64,000 nt of DNA. It comes from Symbiodinium natans (lineage: Eukaryota > Sar > Dinophyceae > Suessiales > Symbiodiniaceae). Every line of letters starts with the position of its first letter. Position 1 is the stretch's first letter. The stretch covers positions 124,001-188,000 of the forward strand of contig CAJNDS010001513.1 of the NCBI GenBank assembly GCA_905221605.1. Reading direction: 5' to 3'. Below, in pieces: positions 20,625 to 29,854 of this stretch. The translations under genes and the position numbers were made by a program. The notes under the pieces are model-generated. The model did no database searches, was not told the DNA's origin, and saw nothing but the letters and a program-made list of their open reading frames with translations.

Positions 20625-23417
20625 TCAGCCACGGTCGGCCGCACGCGCGCCCCGCTTCTCGGCGCTAGAGGGCTTCCCCGCACTTGTCGTAGAAGCCTCC
20701 ACTGTCTGCAGCACTTTGTCGATACCCTCCTCGAAGCGGATCATGTTCTCAGTCATTGAGTTCTGGATCTCGGAGACCTTTGCGTCCAAGGCACCGGAGA
20801 CGTGCGTCTGGCTGTCCTTGAGCGGCAGCAGCTCTTGTCGGAGGGCCTCGCTCACTTGCGCCAAGCTCTCTTGCGAGTTCTCACGCTGTTGCTGCGAGAG
20901 AGCCATGGCCAAGGCAGCTAGCTCCTGACGAATGTTCTCCGTGAGTTCCCCCTGGTCCTGGCCCCCGGAGCTTGTGCTTGTGGCAGCCTCCATGCGCAAA
21001 GCGCTCTCCTCCAACTTTGCCACCATGTTGTAGACAGCATCCTTGAAGGAGCCTCCCTCACCCCCATCACCCAGGAAGGCTTCTTGGATCTTGCTCATCT
21101 GCCCCAAGATGACCTAGGCTGCCCAGTAACCAAGGCTTAAGAAGGGTGCCCCCTTTTTGCTTAAACGGGTTTATAAGGGAACCTAAACCCCCCCAAAAAG
21201 GGAATAAGGGTACTACTGGGCATCCGGTGACCTCGCGGATTTGCATCTCCATGTTCGCTGCGGAGTCGCGCATGATCTCCGAGCGCGTGAAGCTCTGGAG
21301 GGACTCCGCACTCGTGTGCATGGTCTCCTACAAATTGCTTTATAAGAACCCCCAAAAAATAGATTTTCTTCTCTATTAGGGAAATATATAGGGATTAATA
21401 TTATTTTACTCTTTTCGGGTTCTTAAGCAAGTAGTAGTGTCCTGGGCTTGAGTCAGCAGATCCAGGATCATCATGTTCTGGCGGCGGACATCTGACATGC
21501 GCTCCTCCTGCACGCTCGCCGACTTTTCCGTGGCATCCACCATGGCGTTGCCCTGCTCAGCGAGGGTGGCCAAGTCGTTGCGCAGGGAGTCAAGGACCTT
21601 GTCCGAGCTCACGGTCTGCGAGCGAGTCAGTGAGTCGCCGACCTCCGACACCTTCTTGCCAATGCAGTTCTCCATCTCCACAAGGCGGCGCTGCGTGAAC
21701 TCATTTCCTGAGTCCACCTTCTTTGCCAAGCTTGTCTGCGTCTGAGCCACGCCCTGGAGGACGGCATGCGACTCGTGGGTCTGCTTCAAGAGGTCCTGGG
21801 ATATGTTCCCCTCTATACTAGCAGCTCCTTATGACCCCCTTTATGAAAAGCCCTATTAAGGACTACGATAGTATAAGGGCAGGGGGGGGGGAAACCTCCC
21901 GAGGTCCTGCTGTGTGGAGTCCAACTTCTTGAGCATGGCTTGGGAGGACGTGTTCACGGTGTCCAGCAAGGCGCTCTTGGTGTTGTCGCTGGCGCTGTCG
22001 ATGTTGTCCACAAGGCCGGAGTAGGATTCCACCATGCGGTCCACGATGGACTTCTGCGTGTCCATCTTCTGCATCACGGTCTCCTGAGATGAGTCAAGCT
22101 TGTGAAGCAGGACCTGGCAGGCGTTGACAGTCTGCAGCAGCGAGACCTGGGAGAAGTCCATGCGTTGTGAGATGGCCTCTTGCGTCGATTCCAGCTGACG
22201 CTGCATGTTCTCCTCCATAGACTGGAGCCGACCCATGACCATGTCCTGGAAGGGTACCATCACTCGATTCATCACCGACATCATCTGCTCCTCTAGGGCT
22301 CCAGGGTCCATCATGCCCATGCCCCCCATTCCCGCCACGGGCGGCGTGTTCATGCCGGAGAACATGCCGGGCAGGGAGTTCCCCAAATTCTTGACGTTCA
22401 CGCGCTCCTCTTACTTCTCCAATAACCAAGGGGGAAAAAGTTTAAACTTTAATATTCCAACTAAATGAGGAAGCCCCAAAAAGTTTAAAGTTCAACTAAA
22501 GGCGAGAAGTGAGTCCTTGTTGGCCTCCAAGAGCTTCTTGAAAGGGTCCTCCTTCTCCACGTTGCCGCCCTTGTCCTGGCCCATGTTCATCTTCTCGGCC
22601 GTCCAACGGCGCTGCGCCGCATCGATGAGGGCGAAGGGCAGATTCAGCTCCATACAGCGCTCCGCATTCCTCTACTCCCCTCAGAACCTTCATAAAAATC
22701 ATATCTTGAATATCCTCTTGGGTTTTATATAAACAACCAGCTTCCCAAGCGGGAGATAGATTCAGTCGTTCCAGGACTGCGGTGTTCGTCACACCGTTCT
22801 CGACCATCAACTTCAAGAGCCGGTCGGTGTGCGCGCTCATCCCAAGCGTCACCATGGTCTCTGCAACCAGCCTCGGCTACCCCAGTAGCCTAGCATTACG
22901 AAAAGGGTGCCCCCTTTTTTCGCTTAAAGGGCTTCAGAAAGGAACCCCCCCCCCCCCCCCCAAAAAAAAAAGGTGAAAAAGCAAGGGCACTAGTGGGCAT
23001 CCGAGCAGCTCAACAAGCTTGTTCTCGCTGTCTGCCTCCTCACCCACACCCAAGCCGTAGGCTTCCGCCGAGACCCCTCCATTCTGAACCTTTTCTCCCC
23101 TTTTTAAAATTAATAAGAATAATATATACTATCCTTAGAACCTTAATAAGAATAATATATACTATCCTTAGAACCTTAATAAGAATAATATATACTCCCC
23201 TTAGAACCTTCATAAGAATAATCTGTACTCCCCTTAGAACCTTAAGAATAATATTTCTAATATCCTCTTGGGTTTATTACAAAACAAAAACACAAAAGTA
23301 ATTCCGAAGCGGGATATAGGAACTCCGTTGGTTAAGGCCTGCTTCTTCAGGTCTTCCTCGTTGATCCTTCGTTCTCAAGGTCATAACCTTTGGGATTCAT
23401 TATAGGGGTTGTCGTAC

Positions 23418-23448
<31 letters not shown>

Positions 23449-24946
23449 AAAAGATAAACATCACCTCCTCTACTAATCGATTACCATTAAAGGTCATTAT
23501 ACCGCCCCAAAAAAAGGTTCAAACAATTTCAATAGGTCAAAAAACATACCTCCTCCACTACTAAGGGATCTCTTACATAGGGTTTAGAATACCGCCCCCA
23601 AAATGAAAAAAAAAAACACACACACACACACTCACACATACAAAAAAGAACTTAAACCCTAAATCCGAAACAAAAGGACTTAAACCCAAAACCCTGAACC
23701 TAAACCCTAAAGCCCAAAAAGCTACCCAAACTCTACCAAGGTTCTCGTCGGAGGGTGAGAGGCCGTAGAGCTCGCGCGCCGCCTCGATCTTGCGCTGGTG
23801 CACCATCTTCATGCGCTGCATCCTTAGGGTAACCCAAGAAACCATAATATAACAAGGGTTTAGGGTTTCTTTTAGGGTTTAGGGTTTACGGTTTAGGGTT
23901 TAGTGTTTAGGTAACCTATATTGCCCTTTTGGGGTTCGCTTACTTAATAAGGGGAACCTCGAACAAAAGCAAAGGGGAAAAGGGCCCCACAGGGCTGCCA
24001 AGCATCCAGATGATGTACGTGAACTTCGACACGATGTTCAGGACAACCTTGGGGGGTCAGATGAATCCAAAATCGGGGTCATGTGTATGTATGTATGTGT
24101 GTATGTATGTACGTACGTACGTACGTATGTATGTATGTATACTTATATATATATATGTGTATATATGCATATATATATATATATGTGCGATTGTAACACC
24201 CTATTGAGGTCTATGGGCTGAAAAAGACCTTGTAGGGTTAATTTCTCTCAAGAAGCCCAGCCCATCTCGATGATGAAGCCGTCAGTGATGAGCCCGAAGC
24301 CCTCCACACTCCTATACTGAACGTGAACTTAGTAAGGAACCCTAGCCAAGATTACAACTTAGCTGTTGAACTTCAGGAACCCTAGCAATAGAAAAAAACA
24401 CAATGTTCGCTGTTTCTTAGGAATTCGTGTGCCCAAAATTGAAAAACATATTCCTAAGTATCCCTAAGACTCAAGCTGAACCAGATGGGGAAAGGGAACC
24501 AGGTGACGATGAGCAAGATGGAGAGCTTGCGGAAGTCTGAGTCGCCACTGAAAAGGGACTCTTCCCCTTCGCTGTTCTCTTTGATCTGCAAGGCATTGTG
24601 GTAGAACATGATGAGTGCCAGCATCAACCCAAAGACGTACCAAGCGTAGCGCAGCGCGTCTCCCGTGAACATCGAGGCCGTCCCGCACAGGAGGACCGAG
24701 ACCTTAGTTGCTGAGTTCATCAGCCCCAAGAAAGTGTACACTTTCAGTTCTAAAGGGGACCGTAAACCCTAAATCCTAAACCCTAAGCCCTAAACCCAAC
24801 AAAGTGTTAAAGTGTACCCATTCAGCTACTAAGAGACACAAATCAGTGGCATCATGAAGCGGCGGTAGCTTGGCACTCGTGCCCCTGCCAGCACGACCAA
24901 CTTCAACTGCCTGGGTTGGCCTTTAGGGTTGACAAAGGGTTTAGGG

Positions 24947-24981
<35 letters not shown>

Positions 24982-24987
24982 ATATAC

Positions 24988-25021
<34 letters not shown>

Positions 25022-26557
25022 GGTCCCTTATAAACCCAAGCAGGGAAAATGCAACAACATGCAACCGAGCGGCATGATGGGACAGGTCAGGATCCACTCC
25101 ACAGGACGGGACAAGTTCAGCGTGAAGTTGTTTTGACGGCCGGGCAAATCGAAATCATCGATCGCCGTGAGCCTTGGGGGGCCAAATAGGAACCCCTAAA
25201 AGGGTTTTTTGGGGTCATATATTCTCTTATTGGGACTCTAGTAGTGTTAGGGTATATGGCCCCAATTTTACGGATGTAGCTTTAATAGGGATTCTAGAGG
25301 GAAACTAACTAAACCCTAAACCCTCAACCCTAAACTGTTAAGGATCATTTGGTCCAAACCCTAAACCCTAAACCCTAAACCCTAAACCCTAAACCTTAAA
25401 CCCAAGGAGCTGGAGGATGTTGAAGAAGCCGGAGAAGAGTGCGACCGCGGTGCTGATGGTCGCGCAGATCTGGTGCCGCTGCTCCAACCTAGGATGGCCC
25501 TTAAAACCCTCTGGAAACCAGGGTTTAGGGTTTAGGGTTTAGGGTTCAGGTTTAGGGTTTAGGGTTTAGGGTTTATAGGGTTTAGGGTTTATAGGGTTTA
25601 GGGTTTAGGGTTTAGGGTTTGGGGTTTAGGGTTTAGGGTTTAGGGTTTCGGGGGGCTTATAGGTCCGCGAATATGATCCTCTTGAACCCAGTATAAGGTT
25701 AAAGATACAAAGGATATCCCTTAAGGGCCGACCTAGCAACGGGGCTTTCTGCGCCACAGCCACCTTCGAGTTGTTGGCGAAGATCAGCCACATCCTTTTG
25801 CGCCAATTTTGAACCCGAAAAAGGTTTAGGGCTCATCTTTTCTTTACTGGGGAGTTATAGTATAGTATGAGGGTATATTTTAATAGGGAACTATAGCAGT
25901 ATGTAGGCAAAAATGGCCCCACAATTTTAAGGTTCCATTTGGTCCCCAAGGATCGCGAGAGTCATGAAACCGACTCCCTGCACAATCTGCGCGATGTTGT
26001 GGGGGTCCGAGAGATCCACGTTCTCCGAGCACTCCTTTGGGGGTTTAAGGGTTGAGGGTTTATAAGGTTAGGGTTATTAGGGCTTGCAGACCCTTAAAAG
26101 GGCTTAGAAAATATTCCAAAAACTAACGAATAAATGAATACATAAATTAATTAATCAATTAATGAATTAATTACTTAATTAATTAATCAATTAATTAATA
26201 TATATATCTAAATACCGTCAAAAAATCTATATATCCATATGTCTATATATCCAATTTTACGGTTCCTTTGGTCCCCAAGGGTCCACGGTCTGAAGCCGAC
26301 GCTGGAGATCGTTTGCCACATCGTTGATGGCCGTGACTGCGTCATAGAGACGATCCTGCAGGGTCATTCATAGGGTTTAGGGTTTAGGGTTTAGGGTTTT
26401 GGGGTTTAGGGTTTAGGGTTTAGGGTTTAGGGCTTTTAAAATTAAGAATAAACCTAAAAATAGCGTGTTTGAACGTTAAACAACCCTATTTCGGTTTTTT
26501 TACATGAAAAGCACCCTAAATGCCACGATCCTGCGGGGTCAGTTCCATGGCATCCAT
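20625..26557 (-). CDS. Microbial-type (type 1) rhodopsin with long coiled-coil C-terminal tail, 19 exons
   Basis: Exons (high to low): 26557-26531, 26355-26284, 26034-25955, 25794-25729, 25488-25402, 25172-25071, 24910-24840, 24740-24473, 24311-24257, 24047-24007, 23822-23745, 23366-23324, 23089-23007, 22871-22764, 22669-22504, 22407-21907, 21795-21442, 21327-21232, 21113-20625. The joined frame is 2787 nt (928 residues plus TGA), and phases agree at every junction. Residues ~1-50 are N-terminal, starting MDAMELTPQDR. ~45-290 hold the seven-helix retinal domain: helix C SRPVEWILTCPIM (Glu136 at the primary acceptor position, Cys141), helix F TWFPFPIWFSL, helix G VVLNIVSKFTYIIWM with the Schiff-base Lys284 and Asn280 four residues before it. 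~290-450 is a cytoplasmic linker containing MSAHTDRLLKLMVENGVTN. ~450-928 is Met/Gln/Ser-rich coiled coil. No enzyme domain is visible. A light sensor or channel is more likely than a proton pump. Donors are 9 GA, 5 GC and 4 GT. Confidence 0.9.
21114..21231 (-). mobile_element. Rhodopsin intron 18, introner family A
   Basis: 118 nt. The coding-strand junctions are GCGAG/GTCACC and CCTAG/GTCATC, so AGGTCA(C/T)C is duplicated and the copies supply both splice sites. Inverted ends GATGCCCAGTAGTACCC and GGTTACTGGGCAGCC. The body carries GGGTTTATAAGGG-type sequence. GT donor. Confidence 0.85.
21328..21441 (-). mobile_element. Rhodopsin intron 17, introner family D
   Basis: 114 nt. Junctions are CCCAG/GACACTAC and TGTAG/GAGACC. 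Inverted ends CTACTTGCTTAAGAACCC and GGGGTTCTTATAAAGCAATTTGTAG. GA donor. Relatives lie at 45.52, 53.09, 57.85, 59.57 and 60.13 kb. Confidence 0.85.
21796..21906 (-). mobile_element. Rhodopsin intron 16, introner family B
   Basis: 111 nt. CAGGACCTC occurs perfectly at both junctions, so the exon reads on as though the element were absent. A G10/C10 tract lies near the 5' end, and TATACTATCGTAG and CTAGTATAGAGGGGAACATAT are inverted. GA donor. Confidence 0.88.
22408..22503 (-). mobile_element. Rhodopsin intron 15, palindrome-rich
   Basis: 96 nt. Contains AAACTTTTTGGGGCTTCC and AAAGTTTAAACTTTTTCCCCC, two palindromic segments. The GC donor is the weakest in the model, but the frame on both sides is certain. 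Confidence 0.65.
22670..22763 (-). mobile_element. Rhodopsin intron 14, introner family E
   Basis: 94 nt. CGACT/GAATCT to AGAG/GAATGC, so GAAT is repeated. The body CCCAAGAGGATATTCAAGATA with TATGAAGGTTCTGAGGGGAGTA matches copies at 23.1-23.3 kb (intron 12) and 29.25-29.34 kb. GA donor. Confidence 0.8.
22872..23006 (-). mobile_element. Rhodopsin intron 13, introner family A with poly-C/poly-A
   Basis: 135 nt. Inverted ends GGATGCCCACTAGTGCCC and GGCTACTGGGGTAGCC. Inside (plus strand) 17 C residues run into about ten A residues. GCT(C/G)GG is repeated at the junctions; GC donor. Confidence 0.8.
23090..23323 (-). mobile_element. Rhodopsin intron 12, family E with internal tandem repeat
   Basis: 234 nt. 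Four near-identical units of about 30 nt (CTTAGAACCTTAATAAGAAT and similar) lie at 23125-23245, expanding the family-E body. GT donor; GTTC is shared by both junctions. Confidence 0.8.
23367..23744 (-). other. Rhodopsin intron 11, longest, with C and A homopolymers
   Basis: 378 nt. On the plus strand it has 18 C then 12 A residues (23419-23450), two GACCTTT/ACCTCCTC(T/C)AC segments that look duplicated, a (CA)n tract (23620-23640) and degenerate CCCTAAA units. GA donor. Confidence 0.7.
23823..24006 (-). mobile_element. Rhodopsin intron 10, family-A-like, with telomeric units
   Basis: 184 nt. GGATGC is repeated at both junctions. It contains CTTGGCAGCCCTGTGGGGCCC at the 5' side and degenerate CCCTAAA units at the 3' side. 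GA donor. Confidence 0.75.
25489..25728 (-). mobile_element. Rhodopsin intron 4, introner family C with telomeric array inside
   Basis: 240 nt. Ends CTAGGTCGGCCCTTAA and TTAAGGGCCATCCTAGG are inverted repeats (14 of 16 pairs). CTAGGT(C/T)GG is repeated directly across the element. The centre holds about 18 TTTAGGG-type units (25523-25650), followed by GGTCCGCGAATATGATCCTC shared with the copies at 14.9 and 63.3 kb. GC donor. Confidence 0.85.
26356..26530 (-). mobile_element. Rhodopsin intron 1, flanked by a 17-nt direct repeat, telomeric core
   Basis: 175 nt. TGACCC(C/T)GCAGGATCGT, 16 of 17 identical, occurs at both junctions, with the splice points inside it (CAG/GATCGT). The interior includes about nine TTTAGGG units (plus orientation). 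GA donor. Confidence 0.82.
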
Positions 26558-26734
26558 GGCGTTCAAGGCGGAAGGGCGGAAGAAGGCACGGAGTGCAAGA
26601 CTTATTGAGCCTCAAATGCTTGGGCCATGGAAGGTTTTGGGTTTTGGGCTCCGGCCCCTGCCTCCCCTGCGGTTCATGGTCTGTAGTGCATGGTGTAAGT
26701 GCCGGAAGTTCAGGGTTTAAGGTTCAGGTTTCCC

Positions 26735-26750
26735 CCCCCCCCCCCCACCC
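26735..26750. repeat. C homopolymer beside CCCTAAA block
   Basis: A C14 tract then CCACCCTCCACCCTCC and a CCCTAAA block (26766-26815). Confidence 0.8.
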
Positions 26751-26841
26751 TCCACCCTCCAGCCCCTAAACCCTAAACCCTAAACCACAAACCCTAAACC
26801 CTAAACCCTAAATGCCCCTCCTGTGGCTGGAGCATGCCGCG

Positions 26842-27245
26842 CTCGAAGACTGAAGGAGACGCCTCTGTCAGCAAACATCTCGCGGGTTCATGGAGGCATC
26901 GCTCTTAGGGTTTACAGTAGGGTTTAGGGTTTAGGGTTTAGGATTTATACCAGCATACTGCAAGGCTAACACTGACAACGGCCCTCCTCTTTGGCCGGCG
27001 CCATGCACACGCTGCTCCTGCGTGGGCTCCCAACTGCAAGTGTAATTCTGAAGCCGCATGTTTCAAACGAAACGAAGTTCACATTCATACCGCACCCTAA
27101 AACCTAAACCCTAAACCCCAAACCCGCATTTCCCGAGCAGGTCTTCAGATGGTCCTTTCCCAGGTCGACATCGTCCTCACGGCGACCCGTGAGTTGGATC
27201 GGCCGGATCAGCCCCTCCCTTGAAAAAAACTGCAGCAAGATGTTA
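26842..27245 (+). CDS. Possible exons of a plus-strand gene next to the rhodopsin start
   Basis: Three islands between telomeric blocks carry plus-strand frames. 26842-26910 has ATG and encodes MPRSKTEGDASVSKHLAGSW then RHRS. About 26957-27048 encodes YCKANTDNGPPLWPAPCTRC then SCVGSQLQV, with four cysteines. About 27143-27238 encodes VFRWSFPRSTSSSRRPVSWI then GRISPSLEKNCSKM. If real, the gene is divergent from the rhodopsin gene, with about 285 nt between the start codons. Unrecognised. Confidence 0.3.
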
Positions 27246-28640
27246 GGGTTTAGGGTTTAGGGTTTAGGGTTTAGGGTTTAGGGTTGCATGATGATAGGTC
27301 CCATGTGCAGCATGTCGTGAAAAAGACTGCATGCAAAAGAACGAACGCGCTCGGTTGCACCAGCGCTGTTGACAAGCCCGGATGCAACTTTTGCTCGCTA
27401 GCTGCTTGCGACAAGCGACATTGTGGCTCTCGCATCGCTGCGCTCTATAGGGGCCTGAATCATTAGAAAAGGGTTCTTGGGGGGCTAGTCTAGATAGTAT
27501 ACTTTTAAAGGACCAGACTTTTGAAGGACCATAAGGGAATACGATTAGCATTTCTTCCTCCGACCCTTATAGTACGTGCACCTACGGCCGGCTGTGCCGT
27601 TTGGAAGCCGGGCCAGAAACCCATCATTCGATGCTTGGCACATCCGCGCGCCAACTCTGGGAAGCCAAATGAACCCCAAATGGGCTTAGGGTTTAGGGTT
27701 TAGGGTTTGGGGTTTAGGGTTTAGGGTTCATGTACCTTAACAGGAACTAACTATGGTCGTATAGGGTATATGTAGATATATGTATATGTAAGGGAACTAG
27801 CAACCTTAGCCTTGAAGTTTATTAATGCCTAGCTGCTGAATACCCTGGGCCCAAAAAAGTTAACCTTTCAACTTATGGTAGGATTCTATATACCCCCAAA
27901 GGTGAAAGGTTACCTACTCAGCTGCTTAGAATAGGAATTATAGTCATTGCTAGGGATGATACAACTCCCGATTACAATCCCAAGTTTTCGTAGTATAGGG
28001 ACCCTAAGCCCTAAACCCCGTTGGGGGGGGGGGGGGCGCCTAAGCCCCTCGACCTCCATGGCGCAAGCCGATCCAGGTCTTTCGCCCGCCTCCCACAGCT
28101 CGGAGAACGATGGGTTCGGTACAAAGTCATTACCTAAGGCCCCGCCCAAGTTCCGGGAGGGGTACCCCCAGGGCCCCAGCCTCGGCGGGTCCCAGATCCC
28201 TCACCAGCGTGCCCAGGTCAGGCAGTTTTTGCCCCGGTTTTGCTGGCCTATTCTAACCCCCATGGCCAGAATCCAAAAATCCTGGCCCTGGGTAGACCCC
28301 GCCCTTCGAGACCTCCTGCAATTAGCTGAATAAAGGAATCGGTTTGGGTGGCTTTGCCGCCTTAGACGGCGTGGGGTGGGAGAAGGGTGTTAGATGGCCC
28401 TCCACAATCGGGCCAAAGCTGCTCTTCGCACCTCATCTACGCCCTGTCACAGCAAACCCTAAGCCCTGAACCCTAAACCCTAAACCTTAAACCCTAAACC
28501 CTAAACCCTAAGCCCTAAACGCTAAACCCTAAACCCCCCAATTTTCGGTTTGGTCCCCATGGAAGCCGAAAGCATGCCAAGGCAGGTCCGGTCTTATCAT
28601 CAAGGTTTAGGGTTTAGGGTTCAGGGTTATTAGTACTGGC
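27245..28640. other. Telomeric blocks, element remnants, no certain gene
   Basis: TTTAGGG blocks at 27243-27287 and 27686-27730; CCCTAAA at 28455-28535. GGGGCCTGAATCATTAGAAA (27450) through about 27575 is a family-I introner-like copy. 27745-27960 has GGAACTAACTATGG, AGGGAACTAGCAACCTTAG and GTTACCTACTCAGCTGCTTAG, resembling sequence within rhodopsin introns 7-8. The 128-codon plus frame at 27947-28333 lacks motifs and contains a G13 tract, so it is not called. Confidence 0.4.
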
Positions 28641-29250
28641 GTGTTCATTCAATCACTTCTCTCATCACGTTACAAGTCATGCATTTCCTGGCCGTCTAGA
28701 ATCCCGGGCGCTAGAAAACCTAGAAAGAAGTTGACAGGGGCACTTCTTGAATCTGGGATCTAGAAGCTAAGACTTCGGATTTAGGGTTTCTGCAGCACCA
28801 TCTCCGTTTAGGGTTTAGGGTGAAGGGTTTAGGGTTTAGGGCGTAGATGAAGTATGGGGCGTGCAAAAAACACGAGCCTGCTACGCCAAGATTTCGGGAT
28901 GGCAGGCTTGGTGCCATAAATTGCAACAAGCTTGAGGAAATATCAGCTCCAACGTCTCGAAGTATTGATACTATTGACTGTTGCAAACAAAGCAGGCATC
29001 CAACTTCTCGCAGTTCGGCTGCACTACCCAGCGCTGGGATCCGAATTGGCGTCACGCGCCTTGTGCTTTCAAAGTTCGAATCGCCTCACTCTGTGCTTCG
29101 TATTCTTCTATGGCCTGCGGCAATCATGTGGGACCAGCATTTGAGGTTGGATGGGGTGAGCTGGAAACGACGAGTTGCGCACGTGCCTTCAAGCATAAGA
29201 ATGCGAAGGAACGGGCTTCCTCGTGACGGCAATGCGCCCTCTTCTGGGAC
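28640..29250. other. Unique sequence, overlapping ORFs on both strands, no gene recognised
   Basis: Frames of 70-142 codons overlap in three phases between 28720 and 29275 and none has a motif. A TTTAGGG block lies at 28805-28840. Confidence 0.3.
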
Positions 29251-29345
29251 ACCTATACTCCCCTTAGAGCCTTAATAAAATATGTTTGATATCCTCTTAG
29301 GTTTCACATAAACAAAAAATTAATTCCCAAGGGGGATATAGACGT
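29250..29345. mobile_element. Introner-like element, family E
   Basis: CACCTATACTCCCCTTAGAG, GATATCCTCTTAGGTTTCAC and CCCAAGGGGGATATAGACG match rhodopsin introns 12 and 14 in order and spacing. Its presence suggests that 29150-29250 and 29346-29430 may be exons. Confidence 0.7.
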
Positions 29346-29854
29346 TGTAACTCAAATGTGCATCCGCCAGTCCTGGAAGGTGGATATACGAGCCACCAAA
29401 TCAGCTGGAGAGTCCGTTGACTGCTGGCATACCTCCCACGCAATCACACCCCCCCCCCGCACAATAACATCACTAGCACCACCAACGCACCAGCAAGACC
29501 CACCACCACACCAAAACCCCAACACAACGACCAACCAACCACGCACGCACCCACGGACAGACAAGGGCACAGAGACAGACAAAGAAACAAACAGAGACAC
29601 AGAAGAATCACACAATCTGAAACAAATGAACCAACTGGCTGTTGTAGCCGCAAGCCTCTTCAGCTTCTTGGCCTGCAAGTTCTGCATGTTCCGCCCGTGC
29701 CCGGTCGGCCTGTTATTCGCATGTTTGTCCTAGTGTTCTATAATCTGGGGGGCGGGAGAACGGCATGCACTTGTAATCATGCAATTTCATGACGCGACGC
29801 CATGTGAGCCGTGGTTTTTATTCCTAGAAGATTTTCTATGAAATAACGAACCCT

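Noticed and set aside
27947-28333. 128-codon plus ORF as a protein gene
   Set aside because: Contains a G13 tract read as poly-Gly, overlaps an open minus frame, and lacks any motif.
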